Shown here: positions 7,978 through 15,941 of the stretch, piece after piece
How the letters are laid out: every line of letters starts with the position of its first letter
How positions within the stretch are numbered: position 1 is the first letter of the stretch
Source of the DNA: JAVBOD01 sp031551045
GTDB taxonomy: Bacteria; Bacteroidota; Bacteroidia; Bacteroidales; UBA932
DNA length: 37,468 nt
Assembly (NCBI GenBank): GCA_031551045.1
Contig: JAVBOD010000060.1
Span: 1-37,468 of the forward strand
Reading direction: 5' to 3'
Program-made: the position numbers and the translations under genes
Notes under the pieces: model-generated
Databases searched by the model: none
Told to the model about the DNA's origin: nothing
Seen by the model: only the letters and a program-made list of their open reading frames with translations

Positions 7978-8673
7978 TTATTGTTCTTCATGCCAAGTGG
8001 TTTTGGCATCGGCCCACAATTCTTCCAGGCGGTAGAATTTCCGGTATTCCGTCTGAAAAATATGTACGATGACATCCCCATAATCCATGATTATCCAAAA
8101 GCTGTTTTCGCGTCCCTGACAACGAATCGGCCATTGTTTCATCTTTTTATATAATTGTTCTTCCACAGAGTCGGCAATGGCATTTACCTGTGTGGTCGAA
8201 TCGGCATTGCATATCACAAAATAGTCACAAATAGCCGCGTCAATCGTTGCAAAATCCAACGACACCACTTGCTGCGCTTTTTTATCATACATGGCATCCA
8301 CAATAATATCCAATGCCGGATTTTTAGAAATTTTCTTCTCCGGTGTTTTTTTTACCGGCATGCTCTTGGCGGGAGCCTTCGGCGTAGCAGTTGTTATCGC
8401 CGTTTTCTTTTTCACCGTACCGGCAGGAGTTTTTGTTTTAGCGGCCGCCGTTGTTTTGCCGGCAGTTGTTTTCAATGTCGCTTTCTTCGTTGTTCCGGCG
8501 GGAGTCGCTTTAGCCGCTGTTTTCTTTGTGGCCGTTTTTTTCGTTACCGTTTTTTTCTCTTTTTCCGTCGCTTTTTTTACGGCCTTTGTGGTGGAAGATA
8601 TGCTTGTCTTTTTAACGCTTTCCTTTGTTGTTCCGGCTTTCTTGGCCGTAGTTGTTTTGCTGGTCTTTGCCAT
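7978..8673 (-). CDS. rsfS: Ribosome silencing factor RsfS with long N-terminal histone-H1-like extension
   Basis: Residues ~117-231 are a complete RsfS/DUF143 domain (NPALDIIVDAMYDKK, SLDFATIDAAICDYFVICNA, QGRENSFWIIMDYGDVIVHIF, YRLEELWADA). RsfS binds ribosomal protein L14 (uL14) on the 50S subunit and blocks subunit joining under starvation. Residues 1-~116 are unusual: almost only Lys, Ala, Thr, Pro and Gly in imperfect KKTATKKTAAK / TPAGTTKK repeats, like the tail of histone H1-type bacterial proteins. The family is normally about 105-130 residues. An internal Met105 would give a normal-sized protein, but the frame stays open with biased, clearly protein-like composition up to the ATG at 8673, so I keep the long form. 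First gene before ftsH; divergent from birA. Confidence 0.88.
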   Translation of the reverse strand: MAKTSKTTTAKKAGTTKESVKKTSISSTTKAVKKATEKEKKTVTKKTATKKTAAKATPAGTTKKATLKTTAGKTTAAAKTKTPAGTVKKKTAITTATPKAPAKSMPVKKTPEKKISKNPALDIIVDAMYDKKAQQVVSLDFATIDAAICDYFVICNADSTTQVNAIADSVEEQLYKKMKQWPIRCQGRENSFWIIMDYGDVIVHIFQTEYRKFYRLEELWADAKTTWHEEQ

Positions 8674-8707
8674 TTGTTATTGAATTACTATTAAATTTGC
8701 AAAAATA
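8666..8707. promoter_or_regulatory. Candidate face-to-face divergent promoter, birA / rsfS
   Basis: Plus strand: TTTG at 8666-8669 and TAAATTTG at 8692-8699 (22-base spacer) pointing to birA. Minus strand: TATTTTTG at 8700-8707 pointing to rsfS. The two -7 boxes abut head to head, forming the near-palindrome TAAATTTG/CAAAAATA, so polymerase could open the same DNA in either direction. No good minus-strand TTG at normal distance was found. Confidence 0.45.
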
Positions 8708-8744
8708 ATAAAAATTTACGGCATTCTCTAAAATAACTGCAAAC

Positions 8745-9479
8745 ATGATTTCCGATAAGAAAATACACTGGATGGATGAAGTGGATTCCACTAATAATGA
8801 GGCCGAAAGACACGTCTTTGAAGCACCCGAAGGCAGCGTATGGTGCGCACAGCGCCAAGTCAAAGGACGTGGACAACAATATAATACATGGGAAAGCGAA
8901 GCCGGAAAAAATCTCACTTTTTCTATCCTTCTACGTCCGACGTTTTTAAAAGCCGAAGACCAGTTCCTCCTGTCGAAAATCATATCCCTGAGTGTCATCG
9001 ATTTTCTGGAGGCACATGGACTCCCTGCCCGTATCAAATGGCCGAATGATATTTATGCGGGTGATAAAAAAATATGCGGCATACTCATCGAGCATCACAT
9101 TGCCGGAGAATATATCACGGCCACGATTGCCGGTATCGGTATAAACGTGAACCAAACTGTTTTCATCTCCAATGCTCCGAACCCGACATCCATTGCATTG
9201 GAAACCGCACAGACACTGGACCTAAAAACAAGCTTAAAAAATTTATTAAATCAGACTGAAAAACGTTATTTATCCTTAAAAAAGGGCGCCGTTAATACGA
9301 TAAACAAAGATTACTTAACGCACCTCTATCGCTATAACGAATGGCATGATTATATGCAGAAAGGAAAACGTTTCCGGGCAAAAATTACCGGTATCCGCAA
9401 TACCGGCGAGTTGTTACTGGAAAAAGAAAACGGCACAAAGTTTTCGGCAATATTCAAAGAGATTGAGTTTTGCTTGTAA
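8745..9479 (+). CDS. birA: Biotin-[acetyl-CoA-carboxylase] ligase
   Basis: 244 residues, the catalytic and C-terminal domains only; there is no N-terminal helix-turn-helix, so it should act purely as an enzyme and not as the biotin repressor. Motifs are the ATP/biotinyl-AMP loop GRGQQYNTW (about residues 41-49), SILLRP, the catalytic RIKWPNDIYAGDKKICGILIE and GIGINVN. It adenylates biotin and attaches it to the carrier-protein lysine of carboxylases. The gene is divergent from rsfS and convergent with the SRPBCC gene, with 5 bases between stop codons. Confidence 0.94.
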   Translation: MISDKKIHWMDEVDSTNNEAERHVFEAPEGSVWCAQRQVKGRGQQYNTWESEAGKNLTFSILLRPTFLKAEDQFLLSKIISLSVIDFLEAHGLPARIKWPNDIYAGDKKICGILIEHHIAGEYITATIAGIGINVNQTVFISNAPNPTSIALETAQTLDLKTSLKNLLNQTEKRYLSLKKGAVNTINKDYLTHLYRYNEWHDYMQKGKRFRAKITGIRNTGELLLEKENGTKFSAIFKEIEFCL

Positions 9480-9484
9480 ACAGG

Positions 9485-9907
9485 TTATTGGATTCCTCCA
9501 CTCATAGCCTGCGCCAAGCGGTCGGCCACTTCATCAATACCTGTTTCCAGCTTTTTCTTCAGCAGCACTTTCATAAAAGCATTTAAATTGGCGTGCAACA
9601 CCAAACGCATACGGGTATCGTAAGGAGCTGCTTCTTTTAATTGAGCCCACAATAAAAAAGCGAACGGCATTTTTCCGGTACTCTCATACTTCACAAACTT
9701 AGGTTCTTCGCGGTTAATAATGCGTAATCCCATGGTGGCATTTTTCATATGAATAGTGCATTCGTCCGTAGTAGCTGAGGCTTGAAACTCATGTTGCATT
9801 TCCGCGGGCGCTTGCGGTATCAAGCGTGTAAAATCACTCAACACCGCATAAACATCCGTTGCCGGGCGTGTAATTTTCACCGTTTTACTAATGATTTCTG
9901 TAGCCAT
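9485..9907 (-). CDS. SRPBCC (START/Bet v1-like) family protein
   Basis: 140 residues. The opening EIISKTVKITRPATDVYAVLSD is the first strand and helix of the SRPBCC lipid/hydrophobic-ligand fold, and the end is the long C-terminal helix. Many relatives are polyketide cyclases/dehydratases or lipid binders, but no ligand or catalytic residue can be named here, so this is a fold-level call. No signal peptide. It follows pyrE on the same strand after 74 bases; that pairing next to birA and rsfS is, as far as I recall, conserved in Bacteroidales, which argues for a housekeeping role rather than secondary metabolism. Confidence 0.8.
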   Translation of the reverse strand: MATEIISKTVKITRPATDVYAVLSDFTRLIPQAPAEMQHEFQASATTDECTIHMKNATMGLRIINREEPKFVKYESTGKMPFAFLLWAQLKEAAPYDTRMRLVLHANLNAFMKVLLKKKLETGIDEVADRLAQAMSGGIQ

Positions 9908-9981
9908 ACAACTGTTGGTTGTTTAATGTTGATTGTTTGATGTTGGCTTCTATTCTCAACATTAGCCGTAAACCTGAAACA

Positions 9982-10614
9982 CTAAACATTCCACTTATCG
10001 GGCGCTTCACGCCATTTTTTCAAGGTATCCATATCCTCCGGACGGATATAATGGCAAGCCAGCGCTTCTTCAATCAAATTAGAATAGTTGGTAAGCGTAT
10101 AAAGAACGCAATCCGAAACCTCAAATGCGCGGCGCGATGCATCAAAATCATAGGTAAAAATAGCCAGTAGCCCTAACACGTCCGAGCCGGCTTTCCGCAG
10201 TTCATTCACCGCCACTAAACTACTTCCTCCGGTAGAAATAAGGTCTTCAATCACCACCACACGGCTACCCGGAGGCAACTCGCCTTCTATTAAATTTTCC
10301 AACCCATGGTCTTTTTTGGCAGAGCGAACATATACAAAAGGTTTTCCCAAATATTCTGCCACCAATGCCCCGTGGGCAATAGCACCGGTTGCTACGCCCG
10401 CTATCACATCCACTTCTTTAAAATGGTCTTTTACGAGTTTCCCTAAACTTTCATAAATCAATTTACGTGTTTTAGGATAGGAAAGCGTTTTACGATTGTC
10501 GCAATAAATAGGCGAACGCCAACCCGATGCCCAAGTAAAAGGTTTATCGGGGCTTAACTTCACCGCTTTTATACTTAACAATTCCCGTGCAATTTTTTTT
10601 TCTATTGAATCCAT
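9982..10614 (-). CDS. pyrE: Orotate phosphoribosyltransferase
   Basis: 210 residues. It adds the PRPP ribose-phosphate to orotate, the fifth step of UMP synthesis. The PRPP-binding loop VVVIEDLISTGGSS is intact, as are WASGWRSPIYCDNR at the N-terminus and the FVYVRSAKKDHGLEN segment with the flexible-loop lysines. The start ATG at 10614 gives MDSIEKKIARELLSI, normal for PyrE. No other pyrimidine gene is in the window. It is divergent from the NUDIX gene with only 37 bases between starts. Confidence 0.95.
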   Translation of the reverse strand: MDSIEKKIARELLSIKAVKLSPDKPFTWASGWRSPIYCDNRKTLSYPKTRKLIYESLGKLVKDHFKEVDVIAGVATGAIAHGALVAEYLGKPFVYVRSAKKDHGLENLIEGELPPGSRVVVIEDLISTGGSSLVAVNELRKAGSDVLGLLAIFTYDFDASRRAFEVSDCVLYTLTNYSNLIEEALACHYIRPEDMDTLKKWREAPDKWNV

Positions 10615-10632
10615 AATTAAATGCTATCTTTG
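10605..10632 (+). promoter_or_regulatory. Candidate promoter of the NUDIX gene
   Basis: TATCTTTG at 10625-10632 (TAnnTTTG) with TTG at 10605-10607 and a 17-base spacer; the upstream element overlaps the first codons of pyrE on the other strand. Confidence 0.45.
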
Positions 10633-10651
10633 TTTACTTAATGCTACACAC

Positions 10652-11275
10652 ATGCAAAAAATTTACTTCAACAACCGCCTCATTGGTGTTAGCAATGATT
10701 TGGAAACTTGCGCCAAAAGATTGAATAGTGTAGTTTACAAAATTACGAATAATTTTGATATTGCAGAAATTATTCGTCAATTTTTGGAGAACGAACAACT
10801 TCAAGAACTATGGTTGTACACTGAAAATACAGAGGATGTATTTGATAAGCTCCGCAGCCAATTTAGAATAATAGATGCTGCCGGAGGAGTGGTGCGCAAT
10901 AACCGGGGAGAATTGTTGATGATTTTCCGCAACAATCATTGGGATTTACCGAAAGGAAAACGGGATAATGGGGAAAACATCGGAGAAACAGCATTGCGTG
11001 AAGTGGAGGAAGAGTGCAGCATTGGAGAACTAAATCTCTTCGACTTAATCGACACAACCTACCACACCTACCACGAACAAGGAGAGATCGTACTAAAGGC
11101 CACCCATTGGTTTGCGATGACCCACCGCGGTAATACACAACCATCTCCTCAAGCTATAGAAGGCATCGAAAAAGCGGAATGGACACCCGTAGAAAAGTTG
11201 AACGAATATGCCGAATCGTTATTTCCTTCCATCCGCGAAATATTGTATAAAGCAGGATGGTTGAATAACGGATAA
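10652..11275 (+). CDS. NUDIX hydrolase
   Basis: 207 residues: about 70 N-terminal residues without a clear family, then a NUDIX domain. The NUDIX box reads GKRDNGE-x7-REVEEECSI, keeping the metal-binding Glu residues but with Ser in place of the final Gly of the consensus. The WDLPKGKRDNGE lead-in is that of (di)nucleotide/ADP-ribose-type hydrolases, but the substrate cannot be read from the sequence. A neighbouring pyrE suggests nucleotide housekeeping only by proximity. It is convergent with the thioredoxin-fold gene, 28 bases between stops. Confidence 0.88.
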   Translation: MQKIYFNNRLIGVSNDLETCAKRLNSVVYKITNNFDIAEIIRQFLENEQLQELWLYTENTEDVFDKLRSQFRIIDAAGGVVRNNRGELLMIFRNNHWDLPKGKRDNGENIGETALREVEEECSIGELNLFDLIDTTYHTYHEQGEIVLKATHWFAMTHRGNTQPSPQAIEGIEKAEWTPVEKLNEYAESLFPSIREILYKAGWLNNG

Positions 11276-11303
11276 TAATAGTGAATTTGCAGGCGCAAGA
11301 ACG

Positions 11304-12680
11304 TTACAAGTTCGAGAAAATACGCTCCACTTTTGCCGGAGAAGGCGCCAGCGAATGGCTGAGTTTCCCTTCTTTGTCAATCAAATAATAAGTAGGGTAA
11401 GCGCGAATATCATAGTCGGACAAAATACCGGGCTGATTAGTATAGTGTAAAAATGTCCACTTATAAGGTTCATAACTCAAAAAATTTCGAATTGTTTCCA
11501 CGTCTTCGTCCACGCAAACAGACACAATTTCCACCTTGCCACGATATTTCTTATAGAGCCTGTCAAGCTCGACAAATTCTTTCAAACACCCGTAACTCGA
11601 CACCGTGCAGAAGTTCAGATATACTGCTTTCCCTTTAAAATCGGCCAACGTATGAAGTTTTCCTTGCATGTCGTATAGCTCAAAGGCCGGAGGTTCGTAA
11701 CCCGCCATTAATTGTGTCACTTTTTTACGGATATTGGAAGCAATCGTAACATGCTGCGGCGCACACGTTGTTGTTTGCAGCGAATCCAGAATAGCGAGCA
11801 ATGCCGAACGCGAAAAATCATCCCTGTAAAAATTGTCGTATAAATTTTTCAGCATCACCATTTCCAACAAAGCGTCATCCTGAAAAACACCATCAGCCAA
11901 CATTATTTTTTTCAATTGCGACAAGCTGCGATTTTTATTTATTACCATTGAAATATCGCGCCCTTCCTTACTTCGCGAAAGAAATTCGAAATAGCGGGCA
12001 TACACTTGGTGAAATAATTCCATGTAGCCCGTATTAGTATAGAGAACAGGCCTGCCAATGAAATATTCCTGCGACAACGCTTTGGATTTTTGATATCCGG
12101 CTTGCTGTTTGAACAATCCTATGCGATAATGTTTATATTGCTCGAATAAATCGTTATGCTCCGAACGAAACAACGTGTCGAGTAACAACACATTTTTATC
12201 AAACGGATTCGGGTTATTTCCCCGCATTTTTTCTACCATGTCGGCATAGTATTCATTGTAATAACCATCAAACACCATCATCATGTAGTTGATATCCTCC
12301 GAAGCGTTGGTTTCAATACCAAGATGAACGGGCGTTTCCGAAAAAAACGGATTGATTTTATCTTCTTGCGTTTTGGCACGCTTTTCGGGAAGATGCAAGA
12401 CATAGCTGCCCTTCGGGCTTGCATAAAAATACGCAAAATAACTATCGAGGTGTGCAAATAAGAAAACAGGCGCATCCGTTGTGCATTGCATATCGAAACG
12501 TCCGCCGGGAGCCACTTTGCAGCGGACAATTTCTTTTTCGGTGTAAGTAAGTAAATCGGAATACGTATAAAAAACAAGTTCATCGCCGGCATATGCAGGC
12601 GCAGTGCCTTGCAAGCGCAGCTGTGCATTCATCGTCCACGAGATAAAAAACAAACATATAAAAAGTAAATACGGGCGCAT
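11304..12680 (-). CDS. Exported thioredoxin-fold (TlpA/AhpC-TSA-like) protein with Ser-x-x-Cys site
   Basis: 458 residues from the ATG at 12680; an upstream GTG (12689) only adds MCN before the signal peptide MRPYLLFICLFFISWTMNAQ. Residues ~21-325 form a long N-terminal region with a beta-rich start and helical middle, not assigned to a family. Residues ~326-458 are a TlpA/AhpC-type thioredoxin domain: DFKGKAVYLNFCTVSSYGCLKEF, then VEIVSVCVDED and the cis-proline RAYPTYYLID (Pro429). At the active site the first Cys is replaced (Ser362-Tyr-Gly-Cys365), with another Cys at 358. Canonical dithiol chemistry is therefore unlikely; a one-Cys or Cys358-Cys365 mechanism, or a binding role, is possible. 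Expected in the periplasm. Confidence 0.82.
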   Translation of the reverse strand: MRPYLLFICLFFISWTMNAQLRLQGTAPAYAGDELVFYTYSDLLTYTEKEIVRCKVAPGGRFDMQCTTDAPVFLFAHLDSYFAYFYASPKGSYVLHLPEKRAKTQEDKINPFFSETPVHLGIETNASEDINYMMMVFDGYYNEYYADMVEKMRGNNPNPFDKNVLLLDTLFRSEHNDLFEQYKHYRIGLFKQQAGYQKSKALSQEYFIGRPVLYTNTGYMELFHQVYARYFEFLSRSKEGRDISMVINKNRSLSQLKKIMLADGVFQDDALLEMVMLKNLYDNFYRDDFSRSALLAILDSLQTTTCAPQHVTIASNIRKKVTQLMAGYEPPAFELYDMQGKLHTLADFKGKAVYLNFCTVSSYGCLKEFVELDRLYKKYRGKVEIVSVCVDEDVETIRNFLSYEPYKWTFLHYTNQPGILSDYDIRAYPTYYLIDKEGKLSHSLAPSPAKVERIFSNL

Positions 12681-12715
12681 GTTACACACTGTTCTATTAT
12701 TAAAAAGATTTCGAA

Positions 12716-12748
12716 AGATTTGACAAATTTCAAAAATTTGTCAAATCT
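12716..12748. repeat. 33-nt perfect palindrome, copy 1
   Basis: AGATTTGACAAATTT, a 3-base CAA centre, then the exact reverse complement of the first arm. It is one of four copies (also 17413, 18398, 25421). It lies 3' of ung, 39 bases beyond the ung stop, and is not followed by a T-run on either strand. Confidence 0.9.
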
Positions 12749-12757
12749 ACACAAAGA

Positions 12758-12781
12758 AGATTGCTTCGCTTCACCATGACA
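12758..12781. repeat. Degenerate REP-like repeat, copy 4
   Basis: AGATTGCTTCGCTTCACCATGACA keeps the GCTTCGCTTC core and the ATGACA arm of the family but with altered centre. It sits between the ung stop and palindrome copy 1, so the two repeat families are adjacent here. Confidence 0.55.
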
Positions 12782-12787
12782 TTTATT

Positions 12788-13456
12788 TTACAAACTCCAG
12801 TCTATCGGCTGTAAGCCTTGCTGTACCAATAGTTCATTGGTTTTCGAAAAATGTTTATTCCCGAAAAATTTTCCGCCCGACAATGGCGAAGGATGCGCGG
12901 CTTCCAAAATAAAATGTTTGTTGCTATCAATCAGCGCCCGTTTGTTGCGGGCAAAATTTCCCCATAACAAGAATACTAATCCTTGCCTTTCATCGGAAAG
13001 CGTTTTAATCACCGCATCGGTAAACGTTTCCCAGCCTATTTTGCTGTGCGACATCGGTTCGCCGGCACGCACCGTGAGGGCTGCATTCAACAAAAACACG
13101 CCTTGTTCCGCCCAATGTTCCAAACAGCCGTGGTTCGGCGGCGCGATACCCAAATCGGTTTCTATTTCCTTAAAAATATTGATTAGCGAAGGCGGCGGTT
13201 TCACACCACGCTGCACCGAAAAACACAATCCATGCGCTTGTCCTGCGCCGTGATACGGATCCTGGCCGAGAACGACGACTTTCACCTCGTTGAAAGGCGT
13301 TTTTTCAAACGCATTAAAAATCAACTTCGGCGGCGGATACACGGTTTTTCCGGCCATCAGTTCGCTTTTTACCACATTGGTCAATGTTTCGAAGTAGGGT
13401 TTGTCAAACTCTTCCTGCAAAACGGCTTTCCATGTGGGCTCTATTTTCACATCCAT
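12788..13456 (-). CDS. ung: Uracil-DNA glycosylase, family 1
   Basis: 222 residues, full length. It excises uracil from DNA in base-excision repair. The water-activating motif is VVLGQDPYHG (Asp66) and the C-terminal loop is AAHPSPLSG (His188), with GVFLLNAALTVR and VFLLWGNFAR between them as in E. coli Ung. The start is 3 bases after the lon stop codon, so it is almost certainly transcribed with lon, linking heat/stress-related proteolysis and repair only through the shared transcript. Confidence 0.96.
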   Translation of the reverse strand: MDVKIEPTWKAVLQEEFDKPYFETLTNVVKSELMAGKTVYPPPKLIFNAFEKTPFNEVKVVVLGQDPYHGAGQAHGLCFSVQRGVKPPPSLINIFKEIETDLGIAPPNHGCLEHWAEQGVFLLNAALTVRAGEPMSHSKIGWETFTDAVIKTLSDERQGLVFLLWGNFARNKRALIDSNKHFILEAAHPSPLSGGKFFGNKHFSKTNELLVQQGLQPIDWSL

Positions 13457-13459
13457 ATC

Positions 13460-15898
13460 TTACTGTATTTCTATGGCGTTTTTTACTTTCTCGGTCAACA
13501 AGGCAAAGTCCAGCACGTCGGCAATGGTTTCCACATAATGGAATTTCACGCCTTTCACATAGATTTCTTTAATCTCCTTGATATCTTTTTCGTTTTCTTT
13601 CGATAGCACAATATCTTTAATTCCGGCACGTTTGGCGGCCAGTATTTTTTCTTTGATACCGCCCACCGGCATTACTTTCCCTCGCAAGGTAATTTCGCCG
13701 GTCATGGCCATAGCTTTGCGCACTTTGCGTTGCGAGAATGCCGACGCCACCGAGGTAGCCATCGTGATTCCCGCCGAAGGGCCGTCTTTCGGAATGGCGC
13801 CTTCCGGAACGTGGATATGCACATTCCATTTTTCGAATACGTCGGGCGAAAGGTTCAATATGGAGGCATGCGCTTTGATATATTCCAGCGCCAGCGTAGC
13901 CGATTCTTTCATTACATCGCCTAAGTTTCCGGTAATGGTCAAGCCGCCTTTTCCTTTGCTCAGGCTGGTTTCCACGAACAAAATTTCGCCGCCGTTTTGT
14001 GTCCACGCCAAACCTGTTACTACGCCTGCAAAATCGTTCCCTTGATATTGTTCTTTCATATATTTCGGAACGCCCAGTATTTCCTCGAGCTGTTTTTCCG
14101 AAATAGCCGGTTTTATTTTTTCGTCGAAAGCTATCTTTTTCGCCACGTAGCGCACTATTTTGGCAATGCGTTTTTCGAGTGAACGCACGCCCGATTCGCG
14201 TGTGTAATTTTCAATGACCACTTCCAAGACCTTGTCGGAAAGCTTTAGCTGACTGGCTTTCAATCCATTCATCTCGAGCTGTTTCGGCAGCAAATATTTT
14301 TGGGCAATCTGTATTTTTTCTTCGACTAAATAACCGCTCATTTCAATCATTTCCATGCGGTCGCGCAAGGCCGGATGAATGGCGCCGACGTTATTCGCCG
14401 TAGTGAGGAACAAAACTTTCGAAAGGTCGTAATCCACTTCCAAATAATTATCGTGGAACGTACTGTTCTGTTCGGGGTCGAGCACTTCGAGCAGGGCCGA
14501 CGACGGGTCGCCCCGAAAATCGTTCCCCACCTTGTCTATCTCGTCCAAAATAATTACCGGATTGTCGGATTTACATTTTTTGATGGTCTGGATAATCCGC
14601 CCCGGCATGGCGCCGATGTAGGTTTTCCGGTGGCCGCGAATCTCTGCTTCGTCGTGCAATCCGCCTAACGAGATGCGCCCGAACTGGCGCCCCAAAGCGC
14701 GTGCTACGGATTTTCCCAACGAAGTTTTTCCCACGCCCGGAGGGCCGTATAAACACAAAATCGGAGATTTCAAATCGCCTTTCAACTTAATAACGGCCAA
14801 GTGTTCGAGAATGCGTTCCTTCACCTGCTCCAAGCCGAAATGGTCTTCGTCCAGAATATATTGCGCATTTTTCAAATCCAGATTATCTTTGGTGCATTCG
14901 CCAAAAGGTAATTCCACCAAGGTTTGCAGGTAGTTGAACTGCATCGGATAATCGGGATTGTGCGGATTGGAACGCTCCAGTTTTGCCGCTTCCTTTTCGA
15001 AGACATCCGCTACTTCTTTACTCCATTTTTTAGCAGCGGCTTTTTCGCGCAATTCTTTCAATTCGTCTTGAAAATTACTGATGCCCAACTCATCCTGAAT
15101 GGTTTTCAGCTGGTGGTGCAAGTAATATTCGCGTTGCTGCTGGTTGATTTCCGTGTGTACTTTTTTCTGAATATCATCGCGGATTTTCAGCACATCGATT
15201 TGCTTGTTGAGCAATTCCAACAGTTTCATCGCCCGCTGTTTCACATCATCTTCGGCCAACATCGCCTGCTTATCGCCATGGTTTTCCAACTCCATGCTCG
15301 ATGCCACGAAGTTGATCAGGAAACTCGGGCTATCGATATTCTTAATAGCAAAACCGGCTTCCTGCGGCAAATGCGGCGAAAGCTTTATGACATGCAAAGC
15401 GGCATCACGGATAGAGCCGATAATGGCATCGTAATCGCCGTCGGGCAAGTTCGGTTTAATTTCTTTGCGAAGTTTGATGGCCGCTACAAAATAAGGCTCT
15501 TCGGACACCATTCGTGTAATCTCGAACCGGTGCGAGCCGTGCAAAATAGCCGTTATCGAACCGTCGGGCATCTCAATTACTTTCATGACCCGCGCCACTG
15601 TCCCTATATTAAATAAGTCTTCTTTTTTAGGGTCTTCAATTCGTGCGTCGTTTTGCGTTACGGCACCCAATAGTTTGGAAGAAGCGTACACATCGCGCAC
15701 CAATTTTATAGATTTCTCGCGGCTTACCGTAATAGGAATAACCGTATTGGGAAACAACACGGCATTCCGCAATGCTAACAGTGGCAATTCTTTCGGAACA
15801 TCACTTTTTTTTACATTCGCATCTTCATCATCTGTCAGAATCGGGATAAACTCCATATCGTCTGCATATGAAGATAAAAATAGCTTTTTCAAATTCAT
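13460..15898 (-). CDS. lon: ATP-dependent Lon protease
   Basis: 812 residues with the full LonA plan: N-terminal substrate-binding LON domain (about 36-235), coiled-coil linker with KVHTEINQQQREYYLHHQL, AAA+ module with Walker A GPPGVGKT (385-392) and Walker B VIILDEID, and a C-terminal Ser-Lys protease domain with PKDGPSAG (Ser708) and GGIKEKILAAKRAG (Lys751). Both catalytic residues have the spacing seen in E. coli Lon (43 residues). It degrades misfolded and regulatory proteins in the cytoplasm. A -7 box lies about 27 bases upstream, and ung follows after 3 bases. Confidence 0.97.
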   Translation of the reverse strand: MNLKKLFLSSYADDMEFIPILTDDEDANVKKSDVPKELPLLALRNAVLFPNTVIPITVSREKSIKLVRDVYASSKLLGAVTQNDARIEDPKKEDLFNIGTVARVMKVIEMPDGSITAILHGSHRFEITRMVSEEPYFVAAIKLRKEIKPNLPDGDYDAIIGSIRDAALHVIKLSPHLPQEAGFAIKNIDSPSFLINFVASSMELENHGDKQAMLAEDDVKQRAMKLLELLNKQIDVLKIRDDIQKKVHTEINQQQREYYLHHQLKTIQDELGISNFQDELKELREKAAAKKWSKEVADVFEKEAAKLERSNPHNPDYPMQFNYLQTLVELPFGECTKDNLDLKNAQYILDEDHFGLEQVKERILEHLAVIKLKGDLKSPILCLYGPPGVGKTSLGKSVARALGRQFGRISLGGLHDEAEIRGHRKTYIGAMPGRIIQTIKKCKSDNPVIILDEIDKVGNDFRGDPSSALLEVLDPEQNSTFHDNYLEVDYDLSKVLFLTTANNVGAIHPALRDRMEMIEMSGYLVEEKIQIAQKYLLPKQLEMNGLKASQLKLSDKVLEVVIENYTRESGVRSLEKRIAKIVRYVAKKIAFDEKIKPAISEKQLEEILGVPKYMKEQYQGNDFAGVVTGLAWTQNGGEILFVETSLSKGKGGLTITGNLGDVMKESATLALEYIKAHASILNLSPDVFEKWNVHIHVPEGAIPKDGPSAGITMATSVASAFSQRKVRKAMAMTGEITLRGKVMPVGGIKEKILAAKRAGIKDIVLSKENEKDIKEIKEIYVKGVKFHYVETIADVLDFALLTEKVKNAIEIQ

Positions 15899-15924
15899 TC
15901 GTTGTTCTTGTCTATAATAACTAA

Positions 15925-15932
15925 CAAAGTTA
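15925..15932 (-). promoter_or_regulatory. Candidate -7 box of lon-ung
   Basis: Reads TAACTTTG on the minus strand, 26 bases before the lon ATG. No TTG is found at 17-22 bases upstream, which would lie inside the preceding barrel gene. Confidence 0.4.
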
Positions 15933-15941
15933 CAAAATTTA

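Noticed and set aside
8155..8694. Long plus-strand frames (179 and 130 codons) opposite rsfS
   Set aside because: They are Cys/Phe/Arg-rich or Val/Phe/Ala-rich mirror images of the Lys/Ala/Thr repeat region, a composition artefact.
14924..15616. 230-codon plus-strand frame opposite lon
   Set aside because: Lon is unambiguous on the other strand with all motifs; the shadow frame is Phe/Gln/His-rich with no recognisable motif.
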